Of a stretch of 20,258 bases of DNA, positions 15,750-20,258 are shown one piece after another. The stretch is from a virus: positions 1-20,258 of IMG/VR virus record IMGVR_UViG_3300020411_000617, one strand, 5' to 3'. Under the pieces are notes generated by a model, which was not told the origin of the DNA, searched no databases, and was given only the letters and a program-made list of their open reading frames with translations. The position numbers and the translations under genes are program-made. How positions within the stretch are numbered: the first letter of the stretch is position 1; the number at the start of each line of letters is the position of its first letter.

Positions 15750-16311
15750 TTTCCAAAAAAATTTTTTAACTGAAAAAGAATGTTCTGAAACCATAACATG
15801 GTTTGAAAATAATGGTGAATACATAGATGCTGAAATTAGCAACTATGCCAACTCTGCTGGTGGTGGAGTAGATCCAAAACAACGCTCAGGCAAAGTTATA
15901 TTCATGAGGGATAAAACATTTCCTGCACAGAATAAAATTATAAAAGAAGCAGAAGAATACGCAAAAGAAAAAGGTATTAAATTAAATGCTGGAGAAGTAG
16001 ATTGGCAATTTGCCAAATACACTATTGGAGACCATTTCCAAATGCACCGAGATATGTATCCTTCATATCAAACACATATTACAACTCCTGTATGTAGAAA
16101 AATTTCGTTGTCTGTACAATTAAGTGATCCTGAAGATTATGAAGGAGGTGTATTTAGAATGGAAATTACACCTGGTACAGTTACACATGGACCTACAGAG
16201 TTAGGTTCTCTTTTAATATTTCCTAGTTTTTACAATCACAGTATATCAAAAATAACCAAAGGTACTCGTTATTCTTTAATAGGTTGGTATCGAGGACCCT
16301 TTTGGACATAA
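15742..16311 (+). CDS. 2OG-Fe(II) oxygenase, prolyl-4-hydroxylase type
   Basis: This 189-residue protein has the iron triad H102-R-D104 (FQMHRDMYPS) and H166 (FPSFYNHSISK). R176 (KGTRYSLIGW) is placed to bind 2-oxoglutarate. The segments RKISLSVQLSDPEDYEGGVF and LGSLLIFPSF are characteristic of the P4H-like superfamily seen in many cyanophages and other marine phages. Its substrate could be a protein, a nucleic acid base or a small molecule, and none is indicated. It starts within the end of the nuclease gene (8-base overlap) and belongs to that early unit. It is not closely related to the Asp/Asn-hydroxylase-like gene at 2603. Confidence 0.9.
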   Translation: MYSFQKNFLTEKECSETITWFENNGEYIDAEISNYANSAGGGVDPKQRSGKVIFMRDKTFPAQNKIIKEAEEYAKEKGIKLNAGEVDWQFAKYTIGDHFQMHRDMYPSYQTHITTPVCRKISLSVQLSDPEDYEGGVFRMEITPGTVTHGPTELGSLLIFPSFYNHSISKITKGTRYSLIGWYRGPFWT

Positions 16312-16335
16312 ATTTCTGACAAACCGTCAGATTTT

Positions 16336-16343
16336 TATAAATA
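16336..16343 (+). promoter_or_regulatory. T4-type late promoter for the 97-residue lipoprotein
   Basis: An exact TATAAATA lies in the 68-base gap. The expected start near 16349 leaves a 31-base leader with the AAGGAG binding site of ATG 16380. Confidence 0.65.
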
Positions 16344-16379
16344 AAACGATGCAATACTGACATTGTATCAAGGAGAAAA

Positions 16380-16673
16380 ATGAAGAAGATACTAGCTATT
16401 CTTCCATTCATTTTTATAGTAGGATGTGCTTCAGTAGCCACCGGTATAGACACAGCTAGAAATGTAGCAGCAACAACAATCTCAACAGCAACACAAGCTG
16501 GTGCAAATATGGTTGGAGCTGTGGCAAAAGATGTTTCTGATGTTGTTTCAACTACAGCAGAGGTTACAGCAGGTGTCGTTGATACTGTTGGTAAAGAAGT
16601 AAAAGATCAAGCTGCTGAACTTGAAGTTCCAGAGCCTGATTTTCCTACTGGTAAATTGAAAAACGAAGGATAA
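16380..16673 (+). CDS. Small lipoprotein with repetitive Ala/Thr/Val-rich body
   Basis: This 97-residue protein begins with a lipoprotein signal, MKKILAILPFIFIVGC-AS. The lipobox VGC makes Cys16 the lipidated residue, so it should sit in the inner or outer membrane facing the periplasm. The mature part is an amphipathic, alanine-, threonine- and valine-rich stretch (TATQAGANMVGAVAKDVSDVV and similar), probably helical. It ends PEPDFPTGKLKNEG. The DFPTG motif reappears in the frameshifted tail of the lipoprotein at 17199. Possible roles are o-spanin or superinfection exclusion, from location near the cell wall hydrolase, but this is not proven. It has an AAGGAG binding site, a late promoter upstream and a hairpin terminator 16 bases downstream. 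Confidence 0.75.
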   Translation: MKKILAILPFIFIVGCASVATGIDTARNVAATTISTATQAGANMVGAVAKDVSDVVSTTAEVTAGVVDTVGKEVKDQAAELEVPEPDFPTGKLKNEG

Positions 16674-16688
16674 TGTTTTCGACGGGAG

Positions 16689-16709
16689 AGCCCACTTAGG
16701 TGGGCTTTC
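16689..16709 (+). terminator. Hairpin terminator after the lipoprotein gene
   Basis: AGCCCAC (16689-16695) pairs perfectly with GTGGGCT (16700-16706) around a TTAG loop, followed by TTTCC. The T-tract is short. It sits 16 bases after the stop at 16673, correctly placed for the rightward gene. Confidence 0.7.
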
Positions 16710-16717
16710 CTGCATAT

Positions 16718-16740
16718 AAAAAGGGAGGCCGAAGCCTCCC
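16718..16740 (-). terminator. Terminator for the leftward membrane-protein cassette
   Basis: GGGAGGC (16723-16729) and GCCTCCC (16734-16740) form a perfect 7-bp stem with a CGAA/TTCG tetraloop. Read leftward it is followed by five T residues (16718-16722), a textbook intrinsic terminator. It faces the rightward terminator at 16689 with a gap of about 10 bases, closing off convergent transcription. Confidence 0.8.
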
Positions 16741-16766
16741 TAAACTGTATTACTCCCAGTTTTTCA

Positions 16767-16874
16767 TTAACTAGCCCATTGAACAAACAAAAACACACAA
16801 TAAAAAATGCTTAGTGGAATTGCTGTCAATACAACTTGATTCAAAACGGTCAGCCCTTTGCGTAGGTCGTTCAT
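16767..16874 (-). CDS. Very small single-span membrane protein
   Basis: This 35-residue protein starts at ATG 16874. The start overlaps the upstream stop as ATGA and has a near-perfect AAGGAGG about nine bases before it. The sequence MNDLRKGLTVLNQ is followed by a hydrophobic segment (VVLTAIPLSIFYCVFLFVQ) and a short end, WAS, so it is one transmembrane helix with a basic cytoplasmic N-terminus. An upstream extension of the frame to 16979 has no comparable ribosome binding site and is rejected. Position beside a secreted cell wall hydrolase makes holin or antiholin a possible function. This is inference from size, topology and location. Confidence 0.65.
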   Translation of the reverse strand: MNDLRKGLTVLNQVVLTAIPLSIFYCVFLFVQWAS

Positions 16875-17056
16875 GAGAACATACCTCCTTGAAGATCTGA
16901 TAATACTATTATTATTAAGGGCAAAAGTAACGGAGCGGACATAATCGCTACTAATTGAACCGCATCGCAGAAGATACAAAATGTTTTATCTTCTCTTAGT
17001 CTATCAATGTTGGTTTTCATGTGCTTCGCTACTTCGCCAAATGTAGCTGTGGTCAT
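16871..17056 (-). CDS. Small membrane protein, first gene of a reversed cassette
   Basis: This 61-residue protein starts at ATG 17056 with GGAGAGG four bases upstream. The first 28 residues are polar and charged (MTTATFGEVAKHMKTNIDRLREDKT). They are followed by a hydrophobic stretch from about 31 to 54 (AVQLVAIMSAPLLLPLIIIVLS), then LQGGMFS. It is therefore a one-span, or re-entrant, membrane protein. Two cysteines (CIFC) lie just before the membrane segment. It is coupled to the 35-residue gene and driven by the late box at 17128-17135. A holin or holin-regulator role fits but is not demonstrated. Confidence 0.68.
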   Translation of the reverse strand: MTTATFGEVAKHMKTNIDRLREDKTFCIFCDAVQLVAIMSAPLLLPLIIIVLSDLQGGMFS

Positions 17057-17127
17057 GAAACCTCTCCTATTTTTAATATTAATACTGCTTATATAAGGGT
17101 ATTTACGAAATAAATACCTTATATACC

Positions 17128-17135
17128 TATTTATA
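17128..17135 (-). promoter_or_regulatory. T4-type late promoter for the reversed membrane-protein cassette
   Basis: TATTTATA on the plus strand is an exact leftward TATAAATA. The expected start near 17122 gives a 66-base leader before ATG 17056, almost the same length as the leader of the other leftward late unit (about 68 bases). Divergent to the box at 17166, 30 bases away, across a very A/T-rich stretch. Confidence 0.6.
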
Positions 17136-17165
17136 AAAAAATTTTTTTTAATAATTTTTTAGGCA

Positions 17166-17173
17166 TATAAATA
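17166..17173 (+). promoter_or_regulatory. T4-type late promoter for the frameshift lipoprotein
   Basis: An exact TATAAATA has its expected start near 17179. The leader is 20 bases and includes GGAGAG before ATG 17199. It is the best-placed late box in the window. Confidence 0.7.
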
Positions 17174-17198
17174 ATTCTACAATTAATGGAGAGCAAGA

Positions 17199-17336
17199 AT
17201 GGCTAAAGGATTAGCATTATTGGTTGTACTTTCATTCTTATCAGGTTGTGGAGCAAATATTTCACTTACAGCTTCTGTACCAGAAGGAAAAGACTTAGAC
17301 GTTACAATCAAAACTTCTGAAACACCGGGAAAGTAG
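17199..17336 (+). CDS. Small lipoprotein; zero-frame product of a likely -1 frameshift gene
   Basis: This 45-residue zero-frame protein begins MAKGLALLVVLSFLSGC, with lipobox LSGC (Cys17 lipidated). The mature part is short and hydrophilic (GANISLTASVPEGKDLDVTI, then KTSETPGK). ATG 17199 has GGAGAG at the right distance and a late promoter upstream. The TAG stop directly follows a G GGA AAG heptamer. In the -1 frame translation would continue for 17 codons to TAA at 17384, giving a 62-residue protein. The extended C-terminus DFPTG matches that of the neighbouring 97-residue lipoprotein, which supports the shifted frame as coding. A one-base indel is the alternative. A role in lysis or the envelope is suggested only by location. 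Confidence 0.75.
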   Translation: MAKGLALLVVLSFLSGCGANISLTASVPEGKDLDVTIKTSETPGK

Positions 17337-17386
17337 TAAGCACCGGGAAACCACAAGTAGATTTCCCAACAGGTGCATTACAATAA
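17327..17386 (+). other. Candidate programmed -1 ribosomal frameshift site and -1 frame extension
   Basis: G GGA AAG at 17327-17333 fits X XXY YYZ in the zero frame and equals the heptamer used by phage lambda for gpG/gpGT. TAG follows at once. A possible stem-loop comes next: CACC (17341-17344) with GGTG (17372-17375), and GGGAAA (17345-17350) with TTTCCC (17362-17367), having an 11-base loop and a 4-base bulge. The spacer is 7 bases to the outer helix, or 11 to the inner one. Shifted reading from 17333 encodes VVSTGKPQVDFPTGALQ and stops at 17384-17386. The 10-base repeat CACCGGGAAA (17323-17332 and 17341-17350, 18 bases apart) offers an alternative pairing. Confidence 0.6.
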
Positions 17387-17428
17387 ATGGTCCTACAGGT
17401 GCTTGATTTATGCCCCTACAGAAGTTAA

Positions 17429-17436
17429 TATAAATA
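17429..17436 (+). promoter_or_regulatory. Possible late promoter firing at the start codon of the basic protein
   Basis: An exact TATAAATA ends six bases before ATG 17442. With the T4 geometry (box at about -13 to -6) transcription would begin on the A of that ATG, giving a leaderless message. No Shine-Dalgarno is visible here. Confidence 0.4.
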
Positions 17437-17441
17437 GTAAT

Positions 17442-17570
17442 ATGAAAAAGAAACTACCAAAGAGCAGGAATCCTGTCGCCAAGTATGCTAGAAAGTATAA
17501 CAAGGCCAAGGTCTTTTTGGATAGAACAAAGTACAACAGGAAGAAGAAAGTTGACATTGATCTAGAATAG
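17442..17570 (+). CDS. Very small, highly basic protein
   Basis: This 42-residue protein, MKKKLPKSRNPVAKYARKYN then KAKVFLDRTKYNRKKKVDID, has about a third of its residues Lys or Arg and an acidic end. Short basic proteins with an NPVAKYARKYNKA-like core occur, as I recall, in many marine T4-like phages, with unknown function. Nucleic-acid binding is plausible from charge alone. ATG 17442 is preferred because the family-like sequence begins there. The frame is open back to GTG 17373, but that stretch overlaps the lipoprotein's -1 tail and lacks a binding site. No Shine-Dalgarno precedes ATG 17442. See the overlapping late box. Confidence 0.6.
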   Translation: MKKKLPKSRNPVAKYARKYNKAKVFLDRTKYNRKKKVDIDLE

Positions 17571-17599
17571 TTTCTTTTAATAGTAAAGGGAGAATTTAC

Positions 17600-18082
17600 A
17601 TGAACATTAAATGGAAATTATTACCGATATTATTTTTTGGAATGTTAGGGTTTTCAAACCCTGTGGAAGCGGATGAAAATGAAATCAGATGCTTAGCAGA
17701 AAATATATATTTTGAAGCTAGGAGTGAATCTACAGCAGGAAGAATTGCAGTAGCACTTGTGGTATTAAACAGAGTAGAAGATAAAAGGTTTCCTGACTCT
17801 GTATGTGGTGTTGTTAAACAGACAAAGTATTATCCAAGCGGTAGAATAGATTTACACTCATGCCAATTTAGTTGGTATTGTGATGGGAAATCTGACACAC
17901 CAACAGAAGCATGTTGGGACGAGATATACTTGTTAGCAGAAGTAATGATGGGTTGGAGTGCAAGTGATTTTACAAATGGTTCATTATGGTACCATTCTAA
18001 AAAGGTTAACCCTAATTGGGCATCACATTATCAGAAAACAGTTAGTATAGATAACCATATTTTCTACAAACCAGTTGACTAA
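17600..18082 (+). CDS. Secreted SleB-type cell wall hydrolase, likely endolysin
   Basis: This 160-residue protein starts at ATG 17600 with AGGGAG upstream. A signal peptide (KLLPILFFGMLGFSNPVEA) ends at about residue 24, so export could be by the host Sec system. The mature protein is the SleB/Hydrolase_2 domain: CLAENIYFEARSES at 31-44 holds the conserved E-x-x-Y-x-E-A-R signature, ALVVLNRVEDKRFPDSVCGVV follows, then QFSWYCDGKS and LWYHSKKVNPNWA. Family members cleave peptidoglycan glycan strands as lytic transglycosylases or amidase-like enzymes. Several phages use this fold as an endolysin. Nearby small membrane proteins and lipoproteins fit a lysis cluster. Whether the signal is cleaved or acts as a signal-anchor cannot be told by eye. 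Confidence 0.88.
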   Translation: MNIKWKLLPILFFGMLGFSNPVEADENEIRCLAENIYFEARSESTAGRIAVALVVLNRVEDKRFPDSVCGVVKQTKYYPSGRIDLHSCQFSWYCDGKSDTPTEACWDEIYLLAEVMMGWSASDFTNGSLWYHSKKVNPNWASHYQKTVSIDNHIFYKPVD

Positions 18083-18103
18083 AGGTTATAAAGAATCTAT
18101 AAT
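18075..18103 (+). promoter_or_regulatory. Near-consensus sigma70 promoter with start at the epimerase ATG
   Basis: TTGACT (18075-18080) and a perfect TATAAT (18098-18103) are separated by exactly 17 bases. The -35 overlaps the last codons of the hydrolase gene. Seven bases after the -10 lies the A of ATG 18110, the expected transcription start, so the message would be leaderless or nearly so. Confidence 0.65.
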
Positions 18104-18109
18104 AGCACT

Positions 18110-19012
18110 ATGTTAACCGATTTACCTAACATAATGATTACAGGCGGTTGTGGGTTTATAGGGTCACACCTAACCCACCGTCTTTTGGATCAAGGATTTT
18201 TTGTCCATGTTATTGATGACCAAAGGCAAGGTAAACAGGTTTGGAATCATGATAATGTAGAATATCATATATGTGATGTTGCAGAATTTAATCCTCATGA
18301 TGCCTATATAGAACCGCCACAAGCGATATTTCATTTAGCTAATACACCTAGAGTAAGACGAGCTTTAGAATATCCAACTGAAACAATTAAAAACAATATA
18401 GGAACAACAGCAACAGTTGCTGATTGGGCTAGAACTTTTAATTGTAAATTATTTTTTGCTACTTCTTCTAGTACACAATACAAAGAAGCAGCATCAAATC
18501 CATATACATTTAGCAAGGCAATGTGTGAACACATGCTGATGTTATACAGAGACCTATATGGTTTAGATTTTGTATTAATGTATTTTTACAATGTATATGG
18601 GCCAGGAGAGGCAGACTATGGACCTTATAGTACTGTTATTAGAAAATTTAAAAAGGATTACTTACAAGGTAACCCTTTAACAATATATGGCAACGGAAAA
18701 AAGCAAAGAGACTTTACCCATGTTAATGATGTAATACAAGGTTTATTACAATTAATGGTAGATCAAGAAGCACCTTCTGTTGCACATTTTGGAAAAGGAA
18801 ATCCTCAGTCTATTCAATCTATAGCAGACAACTTTGATTGTCCTATGATATATGAATTTGATAGACCAAGTGAAGCACAGATAACCCATTGTGAAAATCC
18901 TTATATAGAATGTCCTAATGATGTACATTCTTATTTACAACATTGGGTAAAGGAGAACAAGACAAATTATGACCCCAAAGATCGTAGTGGACAACACAAT
19001 AGAAATGACTGA
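18110..19012 (+). CDS. NAD-dependent sugar-nucleotide epimerase/dehydratase
   Basis: This is a 300-residue extended short-chain dehydrogenase. The NAD-binding TGGCGFIGSH is at 11-20, an acidic residue sits at the end of strand two (VIDDQRQ), and a serine triplet at 119-121 precedes the catalytic Y132-TFS-K136. FYNVYGPGE lies near 160 and RDFTHVNDVI near 205, all standard for the UDP-glucose 4-epimerase/dTDP-glucose dehydratase group. It acts on a nucleotide-activated sugar in the cytoplasm. The exact sugar cannot be read from sequence. Phage versions may feed glycosylation of DNA, virion or host surface. There is no visible Shine-Dalgarno before ATG 18110, where a sigma70-like promoter ends seven bases upstream. 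It overlaps the next gene. Confidence 0.9.
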   Translation: MLTDLPNIMITGGCGFIGSHLTHRLLDQGFFVHVIDDQRQGKQVWNHDNVEYHICDVAEFNPHDAYIEPPQAIFHLANTPRVRRALEYPTETIKNNIGTTATVADWARTFNCKLFFATSSSTQYKEAASNPYTFSKAMCEHMLMLYRDLYGLDFVLMYFYNVYGPGEADYGPYSTVIRKFKKDYLQGNPLTIYGNGKKQRDFTHVNDVIQGLLQLMVDQEAPSVAHFGKGNPQSIQSIADNFDCPMIYEFDRPSEAQITHCENPYIECPNDVHSYLQHWVKENKTNYDPKDRSGQHNRND

Positions 19013-19268
19013 AAAGAAAGTCAGTGATGTATTTCTTATTACAAAGGAGTTTCATACTTCGACTGAATTTTCACAATACATTGAAAAAATGGCATACAAT
19101 ACAGGTTCGCCTTGTATGGATATGGTCGTTGATTATTGCATTAAAAAAGATATTGAAATAGAAAGTATGTCTAAATACTTAACAGCATCTTTAAAAGAAA
19201 AAATTAAAAACGAAGCATTAGATTTAAATTTGCTTAAAGAAAAAAGACAAACAGAAAAACTTTTATAG
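18969..19268 (+). CDS. 33: Late-transcription co-activator, T4 gp33-like
   Basis: This 99-residue acidic/basic helical protein has a pattern (TEFSQYIEKM...MDMVVDYCIKKDIEIESMSKYLTASLKEKIKNEALDLNLL) matching, from memory, the late promoter transcription accessory protein of marine T4-like phages. In T4, gp33 links RNA polymerase to the sliding clamp and, with gp55, activates TATAAATA promoters, which this window contains. Genomic order supports the call: gp59 follows one gene later, as 33 and 59 are near neighbours in T4. ATG 18969 has AGGAG thirteen bases before it. ATG 19005, giving an 8-base rather than 44-base overlap with the epimerase, is a reasonable alternative start. Confidence 0.65.
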   Translation: MTPKIVVDNTIEMTEKKVSDVFLITKEFHTSTEFSQYIEKMAYNTGSPCMDMVVDYCIKKDIEIESMSKYLTASLKEKIKNEALDLNLLKEKRQTEKLL

Positions 19269-19277
19269 GAGATTGTT

Positions 19278-19622
19278 ATGGGTATTATGAATATGGGTGG
19301 CTCATTGAGATATGACATGCACGGCAGGAAAAGAAAGAATTATAAAAAGAATAATCCTTCGAAAAGAATTAATACTACTAAGGCAGGAATACCTGCAGTT
19401 ACTAGACCCGTAACTAATGAAACATTAGAACAACATAAAGAACATTTAAGAAAATATCCTTCTATGCCTATGGGTAGTAGTTCAGCAGGTAAAGGCACAA
19501 AGAACCACACCTGGGATATGGAAAAGAAAGAGATTAGTTCTGGTTATACAGTTGCACCGGCATATAACAAAGGTGCTTACCAAGTTATAGGTAAAAACAA
19601 TATAAAAGATATTGGTAAGTAA
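19278..19622 (+). CDS. Conserved T4-like marine phage hypothetical protein
   Basis: This 114-residue protein starts at ATG 19278 with AGGAG about eight bases before it. The basic N-terminal part (GRKRKNYKKNNPSKRINTTK) is followed by a segment HLRKYPSMPMG and the C-terminal SSGYTVAPAYNKGAYQVIGKNNIKDIGK. From memory, this ending (TVA-AYNKGAYQVI---IKDIGK) is common in cyanophage and pelagiphage hypothetical proteins found near DNA replication genes. No enzyme motif, signal peptide or membrane segment is visible. Its last base is shared with the first base of gp59 (TAATG), so the two are coupled. Function unknown. The position matches the place of dsbA between 33 and 59 in T4, but I see no similarity to it. 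Confidence 0.7.
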   Translation: MGIMNMGGSLRYDMHGRKRKNYKKNNPSKRINTTKAGIPAVTRPVTNETLEQHKEHLRKYPSMPMGSSSAGKGTKNHTWDMEKKEISSGYTVAPAYNKGAYQVIGKNNIKDIGK

Positions 19623-20239
19623 TGGACCCATTTGACGTTTATAAGATATACTTAGCACTCAAATTACATTTTACAACAGAGTCTTATGATATAACTAAAC
19701 ATAAGTTTGCAGCTAAAGGTAAAAAAGAAACTTTCCTAAAGCGCAAAGACTTGATGGTTTTAAGGAAGTTAGCAAGAGACCATAGAAGACAAGAAATAAT
19801 AGATATACTTGTTTCTAATTTTGTAAGTGGAGATCGTTGGGGAGGTATGTTTGATGCTGAGGCATTGGAAACATATAAAGTATGGAAAAACAATAAAGAG
19901 AAAAGAGCTTACACATTTGAACAGGATTTACATGCAATTCAATTAAGAATGGAAAAGGACAATATAGAAGATGCTACAGTTGATGACCAGCATCCTCTAA
20001 TATTGAAAATGCTATTAGGAAAACAAATAGCACTTGAAACAGTCGTTATATTTAATAAGGCGATTAATTTTATTGATGATTATAGTGATGATCTTATACT
20101 GAAAGATACATGTTTATTGGTAAGGAAATATAGTCCTTTTGTAGTTAAAAATACCAAAACACTCATAGAAGAACACCTAGGTCTTATAAATAATATTGCT
20201 AGGACTAGAAATAGTTCTAATACAATTAATATAACGTAA
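19622..20239 (+). CDS. 59: T4 gp59-like helicase loader
   Basis: This 205-residue protein matches T4 gp59 (217 residues) along much of its length. Landmarks are FDVYKIYLALKLHF with YDITKHKF at the N-terminus, EIIDILVSNFVSGDRWGGMFDAEALETYK in the middle (T4 has a comparable ISNLVAN...DADALVFY stretch), and FEQDLHAI after it. gp59 loads the gp41 replicative helicase onto forked DNA covered by gp32 and gates leading-strand synthesis. The C-terminal half is all helical and more divergent, as in known homologues. The start codon overlaps the previous stop (TAATG). The next gene, by T4 order the gp32 single-strand binding protein, should begin just past the window. Confidence 0.9.
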   Translation: MDPFDVYKIYLALKLHFTTESYDITKHKFAAKGKKETFLKRKDLMVLRKLARDHRRQEIIDILVSNFVSGDRWGGMFDAEALETYKVWKNNKEKRAYTFEQDLHAIQLRMEKDNIEDATVDDQHPLILKMLLGKQIALETVVIFNKAINFIDDYSDDLILKDTCLLVRKYSPFVVKNTKTLIEEHLGLINNIARTRNSSNTINIT

Positions 20240-20252
20240 TACAACGCAATAC

Positions 20253-20258
20253 AAGGAG
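20253..20258 (+). promoter_or_regulatory. Ribosome binding site of the next, unseen gene
   Basis: AAGGAG ends the window, 14 bases after the gp59 stop. It is a strong Shine-Dalgarno for a gene starting just outside, probably the gp32-like protein by T4 order. A TATAAATA box at 20185-20192 inside gp59 could serve it, but it lies in coding sequence and may be chance. Confidence 0.55.

Noticed and set aside
16742-16764. Weak stem AAACTG/CAGTTT followed by T residues downstream of the convergent terminators
   Set aside because: The stem is AT-rich with a 9-base loop, beyond the two strong terminators. It is not needed to explain termination.
16875-16979. N-terminal extension of the 35-residue membrane protein to an ATG at 16979
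   Set aside because: It would lie almost wholly within the coupled upstream gene and lacks a ribosome binding site, whereas ATG 16874 has AAGGAGG at good spacing and an ATGA overlap.
15607-19395. The 12-base sequence CAGGAATACCTG at 15607-15618 and 19384-19395, able to form small hairpins
   Set aside because: Both copies lie in coding sequence and encode Gly-Ile-Pro with common codons, so chance and codon usage explain them. There is no shared position relative to genes.
20185-20192. TATAAATA inside the gp59 gene
   Set aside because: It could be a late promoter for the next gene, but several such boxes are expected by chance in coding DNA of this composition and the gene it would serve is outside the window.
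1-20258. tRNA genes, CRISPR arrays, insertion sequences and attachment sites
   Set aside because: I looked along the window for cloverleaf patterns, regularly spaced repeats, transposase genes and flanking inverted repeats and saw none. A tRNA scan would be needed to exclude a diverged tRNA.

Overview
The window looks like part of the genome of a T4-like marine myovirus. The strongest evidence is at the right end. A helicase loader related to T4 gp59 sits just after a protein resembling the T4 gp33 late-transcription co-activator and one conserved hypothetical gene, which recalls the T4 order 33-59-32. The window ends on a ribosome binding site for the next, unseen gene. Boxes identical to the T4 late-promoter core TATAAATA lie upstream of several genes. 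PhoH, a prolyl-4-hydroxylase-like oxygenase and a RecB-like nuclease are also typical of marine T4-like phages. The DNA is strongly AT-rich (about two thirds by eye, not counted), genes are tightly packed, and lipobox and signal-peptide proteins point to a Gram-negative host. There are no photosynthesis genes. A pelagimyophage-type phage of a low-GC alphaproteobacterium such as SAR11 is my best guess, but that is inference.

Layout. (1) 1-1348, minus strand: two exported proteins, one with a very long Asn/Thr repeat, behind a late promoter. (2) 1571-13465, plus strand: twelve genes with overlapping or nearly touching ends, starting at a late promoter. They encode a small membrane-anchored protein, a fatty acid desaturase, an Asp/Asn-hydroxylase-like oxygenase, a GNAT-like protein, a methyltransferase-like protein, an SGNH-hydrolase-like protein, five tandem radical SAM proteins with N-terminal twitch-type cysteines, an unrecognised 351-residue protein between the first two of these, and a small hypothetical protein. 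(3) 13474-16311: an FmdB-like small protein, PhoH, a conserved hypothetical behind a strong sigma70-type promoter, a PD-(D/E)XK nuclease and a second 2OG-Fe(II) oxygenase. (4) 16380-18082: two lipoproteins, a reversed two-gene cassette of small membrane proteins with its own late promoter and terminator, a small basic protein and a secreted SleB-type cell wall hydrolase, which together could be the lysis region. (5) 18110-20258: a sugar-nucleotide epimerase, the gp33-like protein, a conserved hypothetical and gp59.

Two things stand out. The first is the modification block: five paralogous N-twitch radical SAM enzymes beside an oxygenase, a methyltransferase, an acyltransferase-like protein, an esterase-like protein and a desaturase in one apparent transcription unit. 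It looks like a phage-borne biosynthesis or protein-modification pathway whose substrate is not evident. The second is in the small lipoprotein gene at 17199. It ends directly after a G GGA AAG heptamer, the same slippery site used by lambda gpG/gpGT, and is followed by a spacer and a potential stem-loop. A -1 shift would add 17 residues ending in a DFPTG motif that is also found at the C-terminus of the neighbouring lipoprotein. This is a strong candidate for an undescribed programmed frameshift.
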